64,000 nucleotides of DNA from Terriglobia bacterium. GTDB lineage: Bacteria; Acidobacteriota; Terriglobia; Bryobacterales; UBA6623. A program made the position numbers and the translations under genes. Below are positions 26,866-36,144 of the stretch, piece after piece (positions within the stretch are counted from its first letter, which is position 1; every line of letters starts with the position of its first letter). Below the pieces are notes generated by a model. It was given only the letters and a program-made list of their open reading frames with translations, ran no database searches and was not told the DNA's origin. The stretch covers positions 1 through 64,000 of the forward strand of contig VXMF01000039.1 of assembly GCA_009841225.1 (NCBI GenBank), read 5' to 3'.

Positions 26866-28857
26866 ATGTTGCTGACGCTTGAGAACCGCCTTCAGGCGGC
26901 CCTGTCGGCGCATATCTCAGATCGCTACGGCGCACAGGTCGAGGTGGTGACCGAGCTGCCTCGCCAGCCGGAGCACGGAGACCTCGCCACTCCGGTCTGC
27001 TTCAGCCTCGCCAAGGTCTTGCGCAAGGCACCGCGTCAGATCGCTGCCGAGCTAGTCGCCGAACTCCCGCCGGTAGAGGGTATACGCTCGCTCGAGGCCG
27101 CGGGCGCCGGTTACGTCAATGCCCGCTTCGACCGGGCCGCCTATGCCTCCGCCGTGCTGTCGGGGCCCGAGGCCGTTGCGGCGGAAACGGCCAAGGTGAT
27201 CGTCGAGCACACGAACATCAATCCCAACAAGGCCGCGCACATCGGCCATCTCCGCAACGCCGTGCTCGGCGATACCTTGGTGCGCTTGCTGCGCTCGCTC
27301 GGCCGGACTGTCGAGGTGCAGAACTACATCGACAACACCGGCGTGCAGGTGGCGGACGTAGTGGCCGCGTTTCACTACCTGCGGAACCAAGGCGCGGATG
27401 CCGTCCACGCCCTGGCGGCCGATCCCGGCATTCGCTTTGACCATCTCTGTTGGGATCTGTATGCCGAGATCTCGCGGCTGTTCGCGGCCAAGGACCAGCA
27501 GGCCTTCGCTTGGCGCGCCGAGACCCTGCACGCCTTGGAATCCGGCGAGGGCGAGATTGCCGAGCTCGGGGCGGTGGTCGCGGATGCGATCATGGCCTGC
27601 CACTTGGCCACGATGAGGCGCATCGGCGTCGCCTACGATCTGCTGCCGCGCGAGAGCGAGATTCTCAAGCTGCGCTTTTGGTCGGCGGCGTTCGAACTGC
27701 TCAAGCAGCGGGACGCGATCTACTTGGAGAATGCGGGCAAGAACGCCGGCTGCTGGGTGATGCCCGCCACGGCGTTCCGCGCATCTCGCGATACCGCGCA
27801 GGGCGAGGCCGCCGACACCGACGAGGAAGCGCCGGACGCGGACAAGGTGATCGTGCGCTCGGACGGAACCGTCACCTATGTCGGCAAGGACATTGCCTAC
27901 CAGCTGTGGAAGTTCGGACTGCTCGCGGGCAAGGACTTCGGATACAGGCCGGCCCAAGTCCCGGCGGCGGAAGGCGCTTGGGTGACGGTGGCCGATGGCG
28001 GATCGACCGATGCTCCCTCGTTTGGCGGTGCGGACGAGGTTTACAACGTCATCGATGTCCGGCAGTCGTACCTCCAAGATGTGGTGCGGGCCGCCTTGGA
28101 GGCGCTGGGTTTCGAGCGGCAGGCGCGGGCCAGCATCCATTTCGCCTACGAGATGGTGGCCCTGTCTCCGCGCTGCTGTGCGCAACTCGGCATCGAACTC
28201 AGCGAGACGGATCGGACCAAGCCGTACATCGAGGTGTCGGGCCGCAGGGGGCTGGGCGTGAAGGCGGACGACTTGCTGGACCTGCTGATCGATACCGCCT
28301 TCGACGAAGTGCGCAGCCGCCACTCCGAGCTGGGCGATGCGGACTGCCGCGAGATCGCCGGGCAAATCGCGGTCGGGGCCCTGCGGTACTTCATGCTGCG
28401 GGTGACCCGCAACACCGTCATCGCGTTCGACTTCCAAGAGGCGCTGGCGTTCGAGGGCGAGACCGGCCCGTACCTGCAATACGCAGCCGTCCGGGCCGGG
28501 AACATCCTGCGCAAGCACGCCGCGGCCTCCGGTGGCGAGACCGAGAGCGGAGAGCTGCCGCCGCCCGCCAGCTTGCAGCGGCACCTGGAGGACGAGAGCC
28601 TGTGGCAGCTCGTGCTGAAAATGTCGATGTCGCGCTGGGCCGCCGCCCGCGCGGCCGCGTCCGGCGAGCCGGCGCAGCTAGCCCGCAACGCCTTTCAGGC
28701 GGCCCAGGCGTTCAGCAACTTCTATCACCACACGCACATCCTCAACGAGGAAGATCCAGGGCGCAAGGCCGTGCTGTTGGCGATCGTGCGCTTGGCGCAC
28801 CGGGAACTGGCGGAGCTGATGTCCGTGATGGGCATGCCCGTGCCAACGAGGATGTGA
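26866..28857 (+). CDS. argS: Arginine-tRNA ligase
   Basis: Class I aminoacyl-tRNA synthetase charging tRNA-Arg, 663 residues. The N-terminal additional domain is present, followed by NPNKAAHIGHLRN, the HIGH box of the catalytic domain. A canonical KMSKS is absent, as in many ArgRS, and the region is GRRGLGVKADDLL. The C-terminal anticodon-binding domain has FSNFYHHTHIL. The ATG at 26866 is preferred over a TTG at 26848. alr follows after 49 nt on the same strand. Confidence 0.95.
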   Translation: MLLTLENRLQAALSAHISDRYGAQVEVVTELPRQPEHGDLATPVCFSLAKVLRKAPRQIAAELVAELPPVEGIRSLEAAGAGYVNARFDRAAYASAVLSGPEAVAAETAKVIVEHTNINPNKAAHIGHLRNAVLGDTLVRLLRSLGRTVEVQNYIDNTGVQVADVVAAFHYLRNQGADAVHALAADPGIRFDHLCWDLYAEISRLFAAKDQQAFAWRAETLHALESGEGEIAELGAVVADAIMACHLATMRRIGVAYDLLPRESEILKLRFWSAAFELLKQRDAIYLENAGKNAGCWVMPATAFRASRDTAQGEAADTDEEAPDADKVIVRSDGTVTYVGKDIAYQLWKFGLLAGKDFGYRPAQVPAAEGAWVTVADGGSTDAPSFGGADEVYNVIDVRQSYLQDVVRAALEALGFERQARASIHFAYEMVALSPRCCAQLGIELSETDRTKPYIEVSGRRGLGVKADDLLDLLIDTAFDEVRSRHSELGDADCREIAGQIAVGALRYFMLRVTRNTVIAFDFQEALAFEGETGPYLQYAAVRAGNILRKHAAASGGETESGELPPPASLQRHLEDESLWQLVLKMSMSRWAAARAAASGEPAQLARNAFQAAQAFSNFYHHTHILNEEDPGRKAVLLAIVRLAHRELAELMSVMGMPVPTRM

Positions 28858-28893
28858 GTTCCTGCCCGCCGCGTGAACGCGCCGGACGCGTGC

Positions 28894-28899
28894 TAGATT
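28894..28899 (+). promoter_or_regulatory. Extended -10 of alr
   Basis: GTGCTAGATTC, one base different from the motif upstream of argS and dnaA. TAGATT with an upstream TGC ends seven bases before the alr ATG, predicting a leaderless or nearly leaderless transcript. Confidence 0.45.
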
Positions 28900-28906
28900 C
28901 AGTCAC

Positions 28907-30061
28907 ATGCGGACCCGTGCCATCGTCGATCTCGGCGCGATCTGCAAGAACTACGAACACCTGAAGCGGGTCGTCGGAGAGCCGACGATCCTGATGTGCG
29001 TGGTGAAGGCGGACGCCTACGGGCATGGAGCGGTTCCAGTGAGCCGCGCCTTGGCCGGGGCGGGTGCGCGTCATTTTGCGGTCGCCACGCTCGAGGAAGC
29101 GGTCCAGTTGAGGACGGCGGGGCTGGCCGGGACGCTGGGGGTGCTGAGCGGCTTCGAGCCGGGCCAGGAGCGCGAAGCGGCGGCGCGCGGAATCTACCCG
29201 ATGGTCAATTCCGAAGAGCAGCTGGAGCGCTGGAACGAAACAGCCGAGCGTTCGGGGCGCAGGCTGCCGTGCCAGTTGATGCTCAACACCGGCCTGAATC
29301 GACTCGGCCTGGACTTCGTACCCGGCAATGGCTCCGGACCGTCGGCCCTGCTCCAGAAGCTGCGCGAGTGCAGCGTGCTGGACGTGCAGGGCGTGGGCAC
29401 GCACTACGCTTCGCCCGAGAATCTCGATTCCGACCAGACCAAGCGCCAGAACGAGCTGTTCCAGCGGCAGCTGCAAGCGCTGCGCGATGCCGGCGTGCAG
29501 CCGCGCTACGTGCATTCGTGCTCCAGCGCCGCAATCATCCATCGGGCCGGGGACGCGTGGTTGCGGCAGAACTGCACCATGGCGCGGCCGGGGCTTGCGC
29601 TGTACGGCTACGTGCTGAATGCAGTGGGGCGCGGTGCAGGCAAGGCCAGCGGCCTGGTGCCCGCCCTCGAGTGGCGCGCCCGACTCGCCGCCGTGCACGA
29701 CCTGCCCCGAGGTACGGCCGTGGGCTACGCGGCATCGTTCGTCGCGCCCCGGCCGATGCGCGTCGGAACCCTCTCGGTCGGCTTCGCGGATGGGCTGGAC
29801 CGGCGTCTTTCGAATCGTGGGGAGGTATTCCTCGGAGGTTCGCCCTGTCCGATCGTCGGCGCCATCAGCATGGACCTGACCATCATCGACCTCAGCGCCG
29901 CGATGTCGGCGCGGGTGGGTGACGAGGCCGTGCTGCTGGGAGCCGCTCCGCTGGACGCCGGCACCGTCGCGGACCGGATCGGCGCCGTGCCCTACGAGGT
30001 GCTGTGCCGCCTCACCCAACGGGTGCCGCGCGAATACACCGGCGCTGTTAGCGGCCGATAA
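28907..30061 (+). CDS. alr: Alanine racemase
   Basis: PLP enzyme that interconverts L- and D-alanine for peptidoglycan. It is 384 residues long; the PLP lysine is K34 in VVKADAYGHG, and the second catalytic tyrosine lies in GYAASF near residue 268. The family motifs AISMDLTIID and the C-terminal YEVLCRLTQRVPR are present. The ATG at 28907 sits directly behind a strong -10. Its 3' end overlaps that of the convergent propeller-protein gene by 14 nt. Confidence 0.94.
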   Translation: MRTRAIVDLGAICKNYEHLKRVVGEPTILMCVVKADAYGHGAVPVSRALAGAGARHFAVATLEEAVQLRTAGLAGTLGVLSGFEPGQEREAAARGIYPMVNSEEQLERWNETAERSGRRLPCQLMLNTGLNRLGLDFVPGNGSGPSALLQKLRECSVLDVQGVGTHYASPENLDSDQTKRQNELFQRQLQALRDAGVQPRYVHSCSSAAIIHRAGDAWLRQNCTMARPGLALYGYVLNAVGRGAGKASGLVPALEWRARLAAVHDLPRGTAVGYAASFVAPRPMRVGTLSVGFADGLDRRLSNRGEVFLGGSPCPIVGAISMDLTIIDLSAAMSARVGDEAVLLGAAPLDAGTVADRIGAVPYEVLCRLTQRVPREYTGAVSGR

Positions 30062-32024
30062 CCAGGCCGACAGCGTTGCTGGGCTGCCCGTTCGCTTCGA
30101 TCACCAGCTGCGCCTCGCCCGGCACCGCGCTCGCGGGAATCGCAAGCTCCACTAGGTACATGCCGACATAACCCGGGGCGAGCTGCATCGAGGCGACCTT
30201 GGCCGGAACGCCTCCCAGCCGTGCCCGCACGTCGGCAACCGGACGGGCGACCACGCTGTTGGGGGAGGGCATGCCGGCGGGCCACGGCGGATGGACCGCG
30301 CCCAGTCCGGCCATCATGACCAGCACGTTACCGCCTGCCATGGCCGGACGGTGCCACCCGACCAGCGCACCTGTCGCGGCATCCAGGATCAGCGGCTCGC
30401 CGTCGACGATAAACACTGCGGGCGAAACCTGGGCGAGTGGCAGGTCGAGCACATGGCTCGTATCGCCCGCGTCGAGCTGCAGGCGCAACGACTCGCCGTC
30501 CACGGCGAAAGGCACTTGCAGCTGTGTCCGGCCGCGGGCCGCTTCGAGAATCGGCGCGGGCCTGCCGGCGGCCCGGGCGCTCAAGGCCTCGGTCCCGAAG
30601 ATGGTGAGCAGGCTTCCGGGTGCCGCCGGCCGGCCCGCCAAGTCGGCCGAGCTCAGCGCCCGCAGCGCCTGATCGAGTCGCGGAGCGTTGGCCCAATAGA
30701 CGCCAAAGCCGGGCACGGCGGCGTACAGCCGGCCGCGGCTCGGCTCGATGGCCAGGTCGTCTACCGACCCACCGGGCAGGTCTCCCGTAATCGCGGACCA
30801 CGAACCGGCGGGTCCCGGCTGCGCCAGGTCTACGCTCGCGAAGTAGATCCCGAGCGGCCCTGCGACATAGACGGCGGAGGCCTCGGGATGGCCTTGCACT
30901 GCCTCCCAGCTCGAATCCGGCAGGTCCGAGGTGATGTCGAACCACGACCTGCCCCCGTTGGTGGAGCGCACGACCCTGCCGCCGGCCGTGGCCAGTGCGG
31001 CAGCCTGCGGTTCTGCGCCAACCCACAGGCTCGTCACCGCGGCACCCCACGGATCGGACCAAACCCGCTCCCAGTTCGCGCCGCCGTCGGGCGAGACCCA
31101 TATGTTTCCGTTCGAAGTGCCAGCCCAGAGGCCGTTGCCAAAGGCGAACGCGCTGATCGCCTGACCGGGGCAGCCCGCTTCCGAAGCGCAGCCGGTCAGA
31201 CTGGGCGAGATGGGCCTGCCGTCGCGCCAGACGCGGTGCGAGACCGCGTATCCCGCGGGCAGGAGATTCGCTGTGATCGACGGATCGGTCTTTTCCGCCA
31301 CCGGAATGATGCTCTCCGCGAACTGCGAGCCGGCGCTGGCGCGCCAAGTGCGGCCCGCGGCCGTGCGAATCAGCTCCAGCGTCCCCAGCTGCGGCGCCGC
31401 GAGGGATGGTGCCGTAGCCGCGCTGGTGGCCAGGAAGCGCGCGGCCGGGAAGTTGGGCAGCCTTGAGTTGAGGCTGCTCCAAGTCACGCCGGCATCGTGG
31501 GATTTCCACAAGCCCATCGAGTTGCCGACGACGATTACCTCCGCATCTGTCGGGGAGATCGCCAGCGCGGACTGCCAGCGTCCTATCAGCGAGTTGCCGC
31601 CGATGGCGGTCAGGTTGGTCCACTCGCCGCCGCCATCGTCGGAGCGGTACAGGTGCTCCCCGAGGGCGTAGGCCACTCCGGCCCTGTAGGGATTGCGCAC
31701 CACAGTGGCGGACCAGCCAGCTTCGCGGGCGCTCTCCAAGGCGGCCGGGAAGTCCGCTGTGGAACTCTCGGCACGCTCCCAGCTCAGGCCGAGGTCGGTG
31801 CTTGCCCAGATTCCGCTGCCCTGCAGCGAAGCGTACAGGGTGCGGCCGTTGGCCGAGAACCAAACCTCTTGCACGGATCCGCCGGCCGGGCCGGCCAGGC
31901 CGGCCGCAACGCCGGAGCTGCCCAAGCGCCGCCAGCTCAGGTCTTCTGCCGCACCGGTGGCGGCGAGCGCGAGCGCTGCCAACGCGCAGAGTACGCACGA
32001 CCGGATTGTGCGACGGCCTAGCAT
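30048..32024 (-). CDS. Secreted beta-propeller protein with Solibacter-type C-terminal domain (TIGR03437)
   Basis: A 658-residue exported protein. A signal peptide (about 1-26, ending TGAAE) is followed by sialidase/BNR-type propeller repeats, visible as recurring SxDGGxxW-type motifs such as SDDGGGEWTNL, SPDGGANWERV and STNGGRSWFDI. From about residue 460 the sequence (PGSLLTIFG onward to the end, with PSPNSVVARPV and QPSNAVGL) resembles the Solibacter C-terminal domain, which occurs in hundreds of surface proteins in that group. Role unknown; such proteins may be anchored or adhesive. It is divergent from the FGE-like gene across 83 nt and overlaps alr at its 3' end. Confidence 0.85.
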   Translation of the reverse strand: MLGRRTIRSCVLCALAALALAATGAAEDLSWRRLGSSGVAAGLAGPAGGSVQEVWFSANGRTLYASLQGSGIWASTDLGLSWERAESSTADFPAALESAREAGWSATVVRNPYRAGVAYALGEHLYRSDDGGGEWTNLTAIGGNSLIGRWQSALAISPTDAEVIVVGNSMGLWKSHDAGVTWSSLNSRLPNFPAARFLATSAATAPSLAAPQLGTLELIRTAAGRTWRASAGSQFAESIIPVAEKTDPSITANLLPAGYAVSHRVWRDGRPISPSLTGCASEAGCPGQAISAFAFGNGLWAGTSNGNIWVSPDGGANWERVWSDPWGAAVTSLWVGAEPQAAALATAGGRVVRSTNGGRSWFDITSDLPDSSWEAVQGHPEASAVYVAGPLGIYFASVDLAQPGPAGSWSAITGDLPGGSVDDLAIEPSRGRLYAAVPGFGVYWANAPRLDQALRALSSADLAGRPAAPGSLLTIFGTEALSARAAGRPAPILEAARGRTQLQVPFAVDGESLRLQLDAGDTSHVLDLPLAQVSPAVFIVDGEPLILDAATGALVGWHRPAMAGGNVLVMMAGLGAVHPPWPAGMPSPNSVVARPVADVRARLGGVPAKVASMQLAPGYVGMYLVELAIPASAVPGEAQLVIEANGQPSNAVGLVIGR

Positions 32025-32094
32025 GAGGCGGGTATTCCCGGCGGGTTCAATCCCTTCCTTAAGCCTAGCCCTTTTTGGTTTCGCTTTGCTCGCG

Positions 32095-32100
32095 TATAAT
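32095..32100 (+). promoter_or_regulatory. -10 box of the FGE-like lipoprotein gene
   Basis: A perfect TATAAT ends seven bases before the ATG at 32108, so the predicted transcript begins at or next to the start codon. A T-rich TTTTTGG tract at 32072 is a weak candidate for the -35. Confidence 0.5.
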
Positions 32101-32107
32101 ACTGCGG

Positions 32108-32986
32108 ATGCTACGCATAGCGATTCTTGCGGCTGTCGGCACCGCGCTGTTATGCATCGCGTGCAGCTCCGGGCCGCCTCCCGATGTCTCCGGAATGGTG
32201 CTGCTGGAGGGCGGCGAATTCACGATGGGCACCAACGAAGGCGAGCCTTTCGAAGGGCCGGAGCACCCGGTCCGCGTGGGTCCGTTCTACTTGGACGAGC
32301 ACGAGGTCACCAACCGCCAGTACGCCGCCTTTGCCGACGACACGGGCTATGTCACCGAGTCTGAGAGGTTGGGCTGGTCCGGCGTCTTCGACCCGCGCCA
32401 AAACGGCTGGACGAAGGGGGACGGGGCGGACTGGCGCCGTCCGCACGGCCCGGGGTCGTCTCACGAGCAGATGGCCGACTATCCGGTGGTGCACCTTTCT
32501 TGGGACGACGCTGTCGCGTACTGTGACTGGCGCGGCGCACGCCTGCCGACGGAGGCGGAATTCGAGTTCGCCGCCCGTGGCGGCCTGAAGGGTGCCAAGT
32601 ACGCGTGGGGTGACGAGCTGACGCCGGGCGGCGTCCACCACGCGAATCTGTGGCAGGGCATTTTCCCGAACGAAGACCGCACGCTGGATGGCTATGGCAG
32701 CCACGGCCCGGTCAAGAAGTTCCCGCCCAACGGCTACGGCTTGTATGACATGACCGGCAACGTCTGGGAATGGGTGCAGGACTGGTATGCCCCGGACTAT
32801 TTCCGCTACTCCCCTGTGGACGATCCGAAGGGTCCGCGGACCGGTGATCAGAAGGTCCAGCGCGGAGGCAGCTGGCTCTGCAGCGAGAACTACTGCCAGG
32901 GCTACCGCGTCGCTGCAAGGCAGATGACCGCGCCCGACTCCGGCCTGAACAACCTGGGATTCCGCTGCGCCGGCAACGCCTCGTAG
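32108..32986 (+). CDS. Formylglycine-generating-enzyme-like (SUMF1) lipoprotein
   Basis: A 292-residue SUMF1/FGE-sulfatase domain protein. The fold is clear from GGEFTMGTNEGE, DEHEVTNRQYAAF, RLPTEAEFEFAARGG, YDMTGNVWEWVQDWY and a final GFRCA. Unlike many structural SUMF1 proteins it keeps both copper-binding cysteines of true FGE, C258 and C263 in RGGSWLCSENYCQGYR. The N-terminus is a lipoprotein-type signal with C19 in CIACSSG. It could convert a sulfatase cysteine to formylglycine after export or act as another oxidase; no sulfatase gene is nearby. The start is fixed by the TATAAT seven bases upstream. Confidence 0.85.
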   Translation: MLRIAILAAVGTALLCIACSSGPPPDVSGMVLLEGGEFTMGTNEGEPFEGPEHPVRVGPFYLDEHEVTNRQYAAFADDTGYVTESERLGWSGVFDPRQNGWTKGDGADWRRPHGPGSSHEQMADYPVVHLSWDDAVAYCDWRGARLPTEAEFEFAARGGLKGAKYAWGDELTPGGVHHANLWQGIFPNEDRTLDGYGSHGPVKKFPPNGYGLYDMTGNVWEWVQDWYAPDYFRYSPVDDPKGPRTGDQKVQRGGSWLCSENYCQGYRVAARQMTAPDSGLNNLGFRCAGNAS

Positions 32987-33001
32987 CCGCGCTCGGCAAG
33001 G

Positions 33002-34399
33002 TCAGGCCTGGGCGGCCTGCGAGGGCGAAATGCCCTGCCCGCCGCGCCCGAACGCCCTTGCGATGAGCGGCGGCGTGAGCAAGGTTGTCAGCATGACCAT
33101 GGCGACCATGGCGGAGAACGTCTCTGCCGAGAAGAGCGGCTCGCCTGAGACCATCGCCGAGGATCCGACGCCGGCGAAGATCAGCCCCACCTCTCCGCGG
33201 GGAATCATGCTCACGCCGACCGCGATGCGATTGAGGCGCTTGTCCAGCACGCCTAGCGAGCAGATCAGCTTGCTGACAACCGCCGTCACGCTCAGCAGTG
33301 CGGCGAAGACCAGCACGGCCGGGAATGCAAACAGCGACAGCTCCACGCGCATGCCCATGTAGACAAAGAACACGGGCACGAAGACGGCGCAGAGCGGCGC
33401 GACGGACTCTTCGATCCGGTGCAGCGGTTCCTTGCCGCCGAAGTACTTGGTGATGGCCCGGTCGAGGACCAGCCCGGCTGCGAAGGCGCCGACGATGTCG
33501 GCCAGGCCTATCAATTCGGCGAGGGCCGACATCACGAAGCAATACGCTACCGAGAGCACGATGCCGCCGGACTTCGACTTGAAGTGCTCCACCAGCGAGA
33601 TGATCGGCATGATGATCGTGCGGCTCATGAGGATCGAGCCCGCCAAGAAGCCGACCGCCTTGACGCCGATCAGGATGAGAGGCATCAGGCTGAAGCTAGC
33701 GCTCGTGCCCTGATCTGCGGAGTGCACCAAGCCAAGCATGAACGCCAATATGACGAGCCCGAGGATGTCGTCGACCACGGCTGCGCCCAGGACAAGCTTT
33801 GATTCGGGCTTCTCGATCAGTTCCAGGTCCTTCAGCACCCGCGCCGTGATCCCTACGCTGGTCGCCGCGAGCGTGGCGCCGACGAAGAGGTGCGCGTACC
33901 ACGCGACGTCTTCCGGCATGAAGACGGATGAGACGGCGAAGCCCAGCGCCAGCGGTGCCGCGACGCCGATCACGGCAACCGTGACCGCAGACGGACCCAC
34001 CGCCAGCAGGTCGTCCAGGTCGCACTCCAGGCCGACTTGGAAGAGCAGCAGGATCACTCCGATCTCGGCGGCGACGGCTAGGAACGGAGTGTCGCGCAAG
34101 GCCTCGGCTTGCAGTCCCAAGAGCCCGAGGTTGCCTAGCAGGATGCCGAATACCAGCTCGCCCAGCACAGCGGGCTGATTGAGCCGCTCGAAAATCTCTC
34201 CGCCCGCCCTGGCCGCAAGCAAGATCACAGCAAAGGCCAGCAGGAACGGGGTGACGTCGCCGCCGTGCTCGCTGACACCCTCCGGCTCCGAGGCCAGCCA
34301 GATGACCGCCCCGATCAGGGCCAGGCAGATCAACCGCAGAGGGTAGGACTTCGGGAATCGGAGGGCGTCCCCGTGAAACAGCCGCCCCCGCACTCTCAC
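33002..34399 (-). CDS. CPA2-family cation:proton antiporter
   Basis: A 465-residue membrane protein of the monovalent cation:proton antiporter-2 family (KefB/NapA/GerN-like). About 12-13 hydrophobic helices are visible. The family motifs include LGELVFGILLGNLGLL, the FQVGLECDL segment, GAAVVDDILGLV with the paired acidic residues of the ion site, and the C-terminal MIPRGEVGLIFAG. No RCK/TrkA-N domain is fused. A basic N-terminus of about 20 residues precedes the first helix; the start at 34399 lacks a strong Shine-Dalgarno, so a slightly shorter form is possible. It lies downstream of the aldehyde dehydrogenase/ThyX-like divergent pair. Confidence 0.88.
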   Translation of the reverse strand: MRVRGRLFHGDALRFPKSYPLRLICLALIGAVIWLASEPEGVSEHGGDVTPFLLAFAVILLAARAGGEIFERLNQPAVLGELVFGILLGNLGLLGLQAEALRDTPFLAVAAEIGVILLLFQVGLECDLDDLLAVGPSAVTVAVIGVAAPLALGFAVSSVFMPEDVAWYAHLFVGATLAATSVGITARVLKDLELIEKPESKLVLGAAVVDDILGLVILAFMLGLVHSADQGTSASFSLMPLILIGVKAVGFLAGSILMSRTIIMPIISLVEHFKSKSGGIVLSVAYCFVMSALAELIGLADIVGAFAAGLVLDRAITKYFGGKEPLHRIEESVAPLCAVFVPVFFVYMGMRVELSLFAFPAVLVFAALLSVTAVVSKLICSLGVLDKRLNRIAVGVSMIPRGEVGLIFAGVGSSAMVSGEPLFSAETFSAMVAMVMLTTLLTPPLIARAFGRGGQGISPSQAAQA

Positions 34400-34530
34400 C
34401 AGTCTGCTCGGGTTGGCGAACGCACTACAGCCGGTCGCAACGGCCAGCCGAGGGCAGTGCCAGGCTCATCTTAGCGCGGGCGAGCGCCGGTCCCGGGCCT
34501 TGCGGCGCGAGGTCTGGGAAGCTCGCGCGA

Positions 34531-35946
34531 TCAGGGCAGGTGCATCACGACCATCTTGGTCTCGGTCATCTCTTCGACCGCGTAGCGCGGGCCCTCCTTG
34601 CCGAAGCCGCTTTCCTTAAGGCCCCCGTAGGGCATCAGGTCGGCCCGCCACTGGGTGCCCCAGTTGATATGGATGTTGCCCGAATCGACTTCCTTGGCGA
34701 AGCGCATCGCGTTGTCGAGGCTCTCGGTGAAGATCGCCGCCGACAGGCCGTAGTTGGTGTCGTTGGCGCTGGCGATTGCCGCGTCTACCGACTCGAACGG
34801 CGTCAGGCCCACCGCCGGCCCGAACAGTTCGTCGCAGGAAATGCGCATGTCCGGGCTGACATCGGCCACGATGGCAGGTTCGACGATCGCCCCGGCACGC
34901 TCTCCGCCGGCCAGCAGGCGGCCGCCCGTTGCGGCGGCATCGCGAATCCACTCTTGCACGCGAATCGCGTCGTTCTCGCGCACCATGGGTCCGACGCGGA
35001 CAGCGTCGTCGAGCGGGTTGCCCGTCTGCAGGCCCTGCACGCGAGGGCCGAGATTGTCGAGCAGGTCGGCGTAGACCCTTTCGTGGGCGAGGATGCGCTG
35101 GGCGCTGATGCAGACCTGGCCGGCATTCGCGAATCCGGTCGCCACGATAGCGTTCGCGGCCTTGTCCAAGTCCGCGTCCGGCAGCACGATGACGGGCGAG
35201 TTGCTGCCGAGCTCCATCGTGACCTTCTTGAGCCCGGCCATGCCGCAGATGGCCTCGCCGACGTCGCGGCTGCCCGTGAAGCTGATCTTGCGGATGCGCG
35301 GATCCGAGCAGAGCTGGCGCCCGACTTCGCTGCCTGAGCCGGTCACGACCTGGATGGCCTCCGGAGGCAGGCCTGCGTCCAGCAGCAGCTTGGCGAACTT
35401 CAGGGCCACCAAGGGGGTGTCCGTGGCCGGCTTGAGAATGGCGCTGTTGCCGGCCGCGAAAGCGGGGCCGATCTTGTGGCATACGAGGTTGAGCGGGAAG
35501 TTGAACGGCGTCACCGCCAGCACCACGCCGCACGGCACGCGCAGCGTGAAGCCGAAGCGGTTGCCCGTGCCCGGGGCCCCGTCCAGCGGCACGACCTCCG
35601 AACCGAGCCGCTTGGCCTCTTCGGCCGAGCCGATCATGGTTTCTCGGGCGCGGTCGACCTCGAGGCGGGCCTCGGCGATGATCTTGCCCTCTTCGAGCGT
35701 GATGGTGCGGGCCAGATCCTCGAGGCGCTCTTCCATCAGAGCGGCAGCCTTCATCAGCATGTGGTAGCGTTCGTAGCCCGACAGCGCCTTGACCTTCTTG
35801 GCGCCGTCCACTGCGAATGCGATGGCGCGGTCGATGTCGGCGTTGGAAGCGCGCGGCACGGTGTCGACTTCGCTGCCGTCGTATGGATTCAGGACCGGGA
35901 TCGAGCCGGAGCCGCCGGTCCAGTCCCCTGCAATGAGCATCTCCAT
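34531..35946 (-). CDS. Aldehyde dehydrogenase family protein
   Basis: A 471-residue NAD(P)-dependent aldehyde dehydrogenase. The catalytic cysteine is in NAGQVCISAQRIL, the general-base glutamate in MELGSNSP, and the cofactor site in FTGSRDVG. The C-terminal YGGLKESGFGKEGPRYAVEE resembles lactaldehyde, phosphonoacetaldehyde and non-phosphorylating glyceraldehyde-3-phosphate dehydrogenases, so the substrate may be a small hydroxy- or phospho-aldehyde. The ATG at 35946 has AGGAGA nine bases upstream. Reading further upstream runs through the divergent gene and is not used. Confidence 0.9.
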   Translation of the reverse strand: MEMLIAGDWTGGSGSIPVLNPYDGSEVDTVPRASNADIDRAIAFAVDGAKKVKALSGYERYHMLMKAAALMEERLEDLARTITLEEGKIIAEARLEVDRARETMIGSAEEAKRLGSEVVPLDGAPGTGNRFGFTLRVPCGVVLAVTPFNFPLNLVCHKIGPAFAAGNSAILKPATDTPLVALKFAKLLLDAGLPPEAIQVVTGSGSEVGRQLCSDPRIRKISFTGSRDVGEAICGMAGLKKVTMELGSNSPVIVLPDADLDKAANAIVATGFANAGQVCISAQRILAHERVYADLLDNLGPRVQGLQTGNPLDDAVRVGPMVRENDAIRVQEWIRDAAATGGRLLAGGERAGAIVEPAIVADVSPDMRISCDELFGPAVGLTPFESVDAAIASANDTNYGLSAAIFTESLDNAMRFAKEVDSGNIHINWGTQWRADLMPYGGLKESGFGKEGPRYAVEEMTETKMVVMHLP

Positions 35947-36144
35947 GGTGTAGTTCTCCTTCCTCGCCGTGCGCCGAAACCGATCCGCGACGCGAAGCGA
36001 AAAAGAGAATCTTCCACCGTTTCGCGCCTGCGTGTCAAGCCAGCCCAAGCCAGCCCTTCGGGCGAGCGGGTCGTCAGGCTTGTACAATCGCAGATTCCCG
36101 CAACCCTCCGTGCTTGGAGAGGTCCTGCGGGCCGCTGCACGCCG

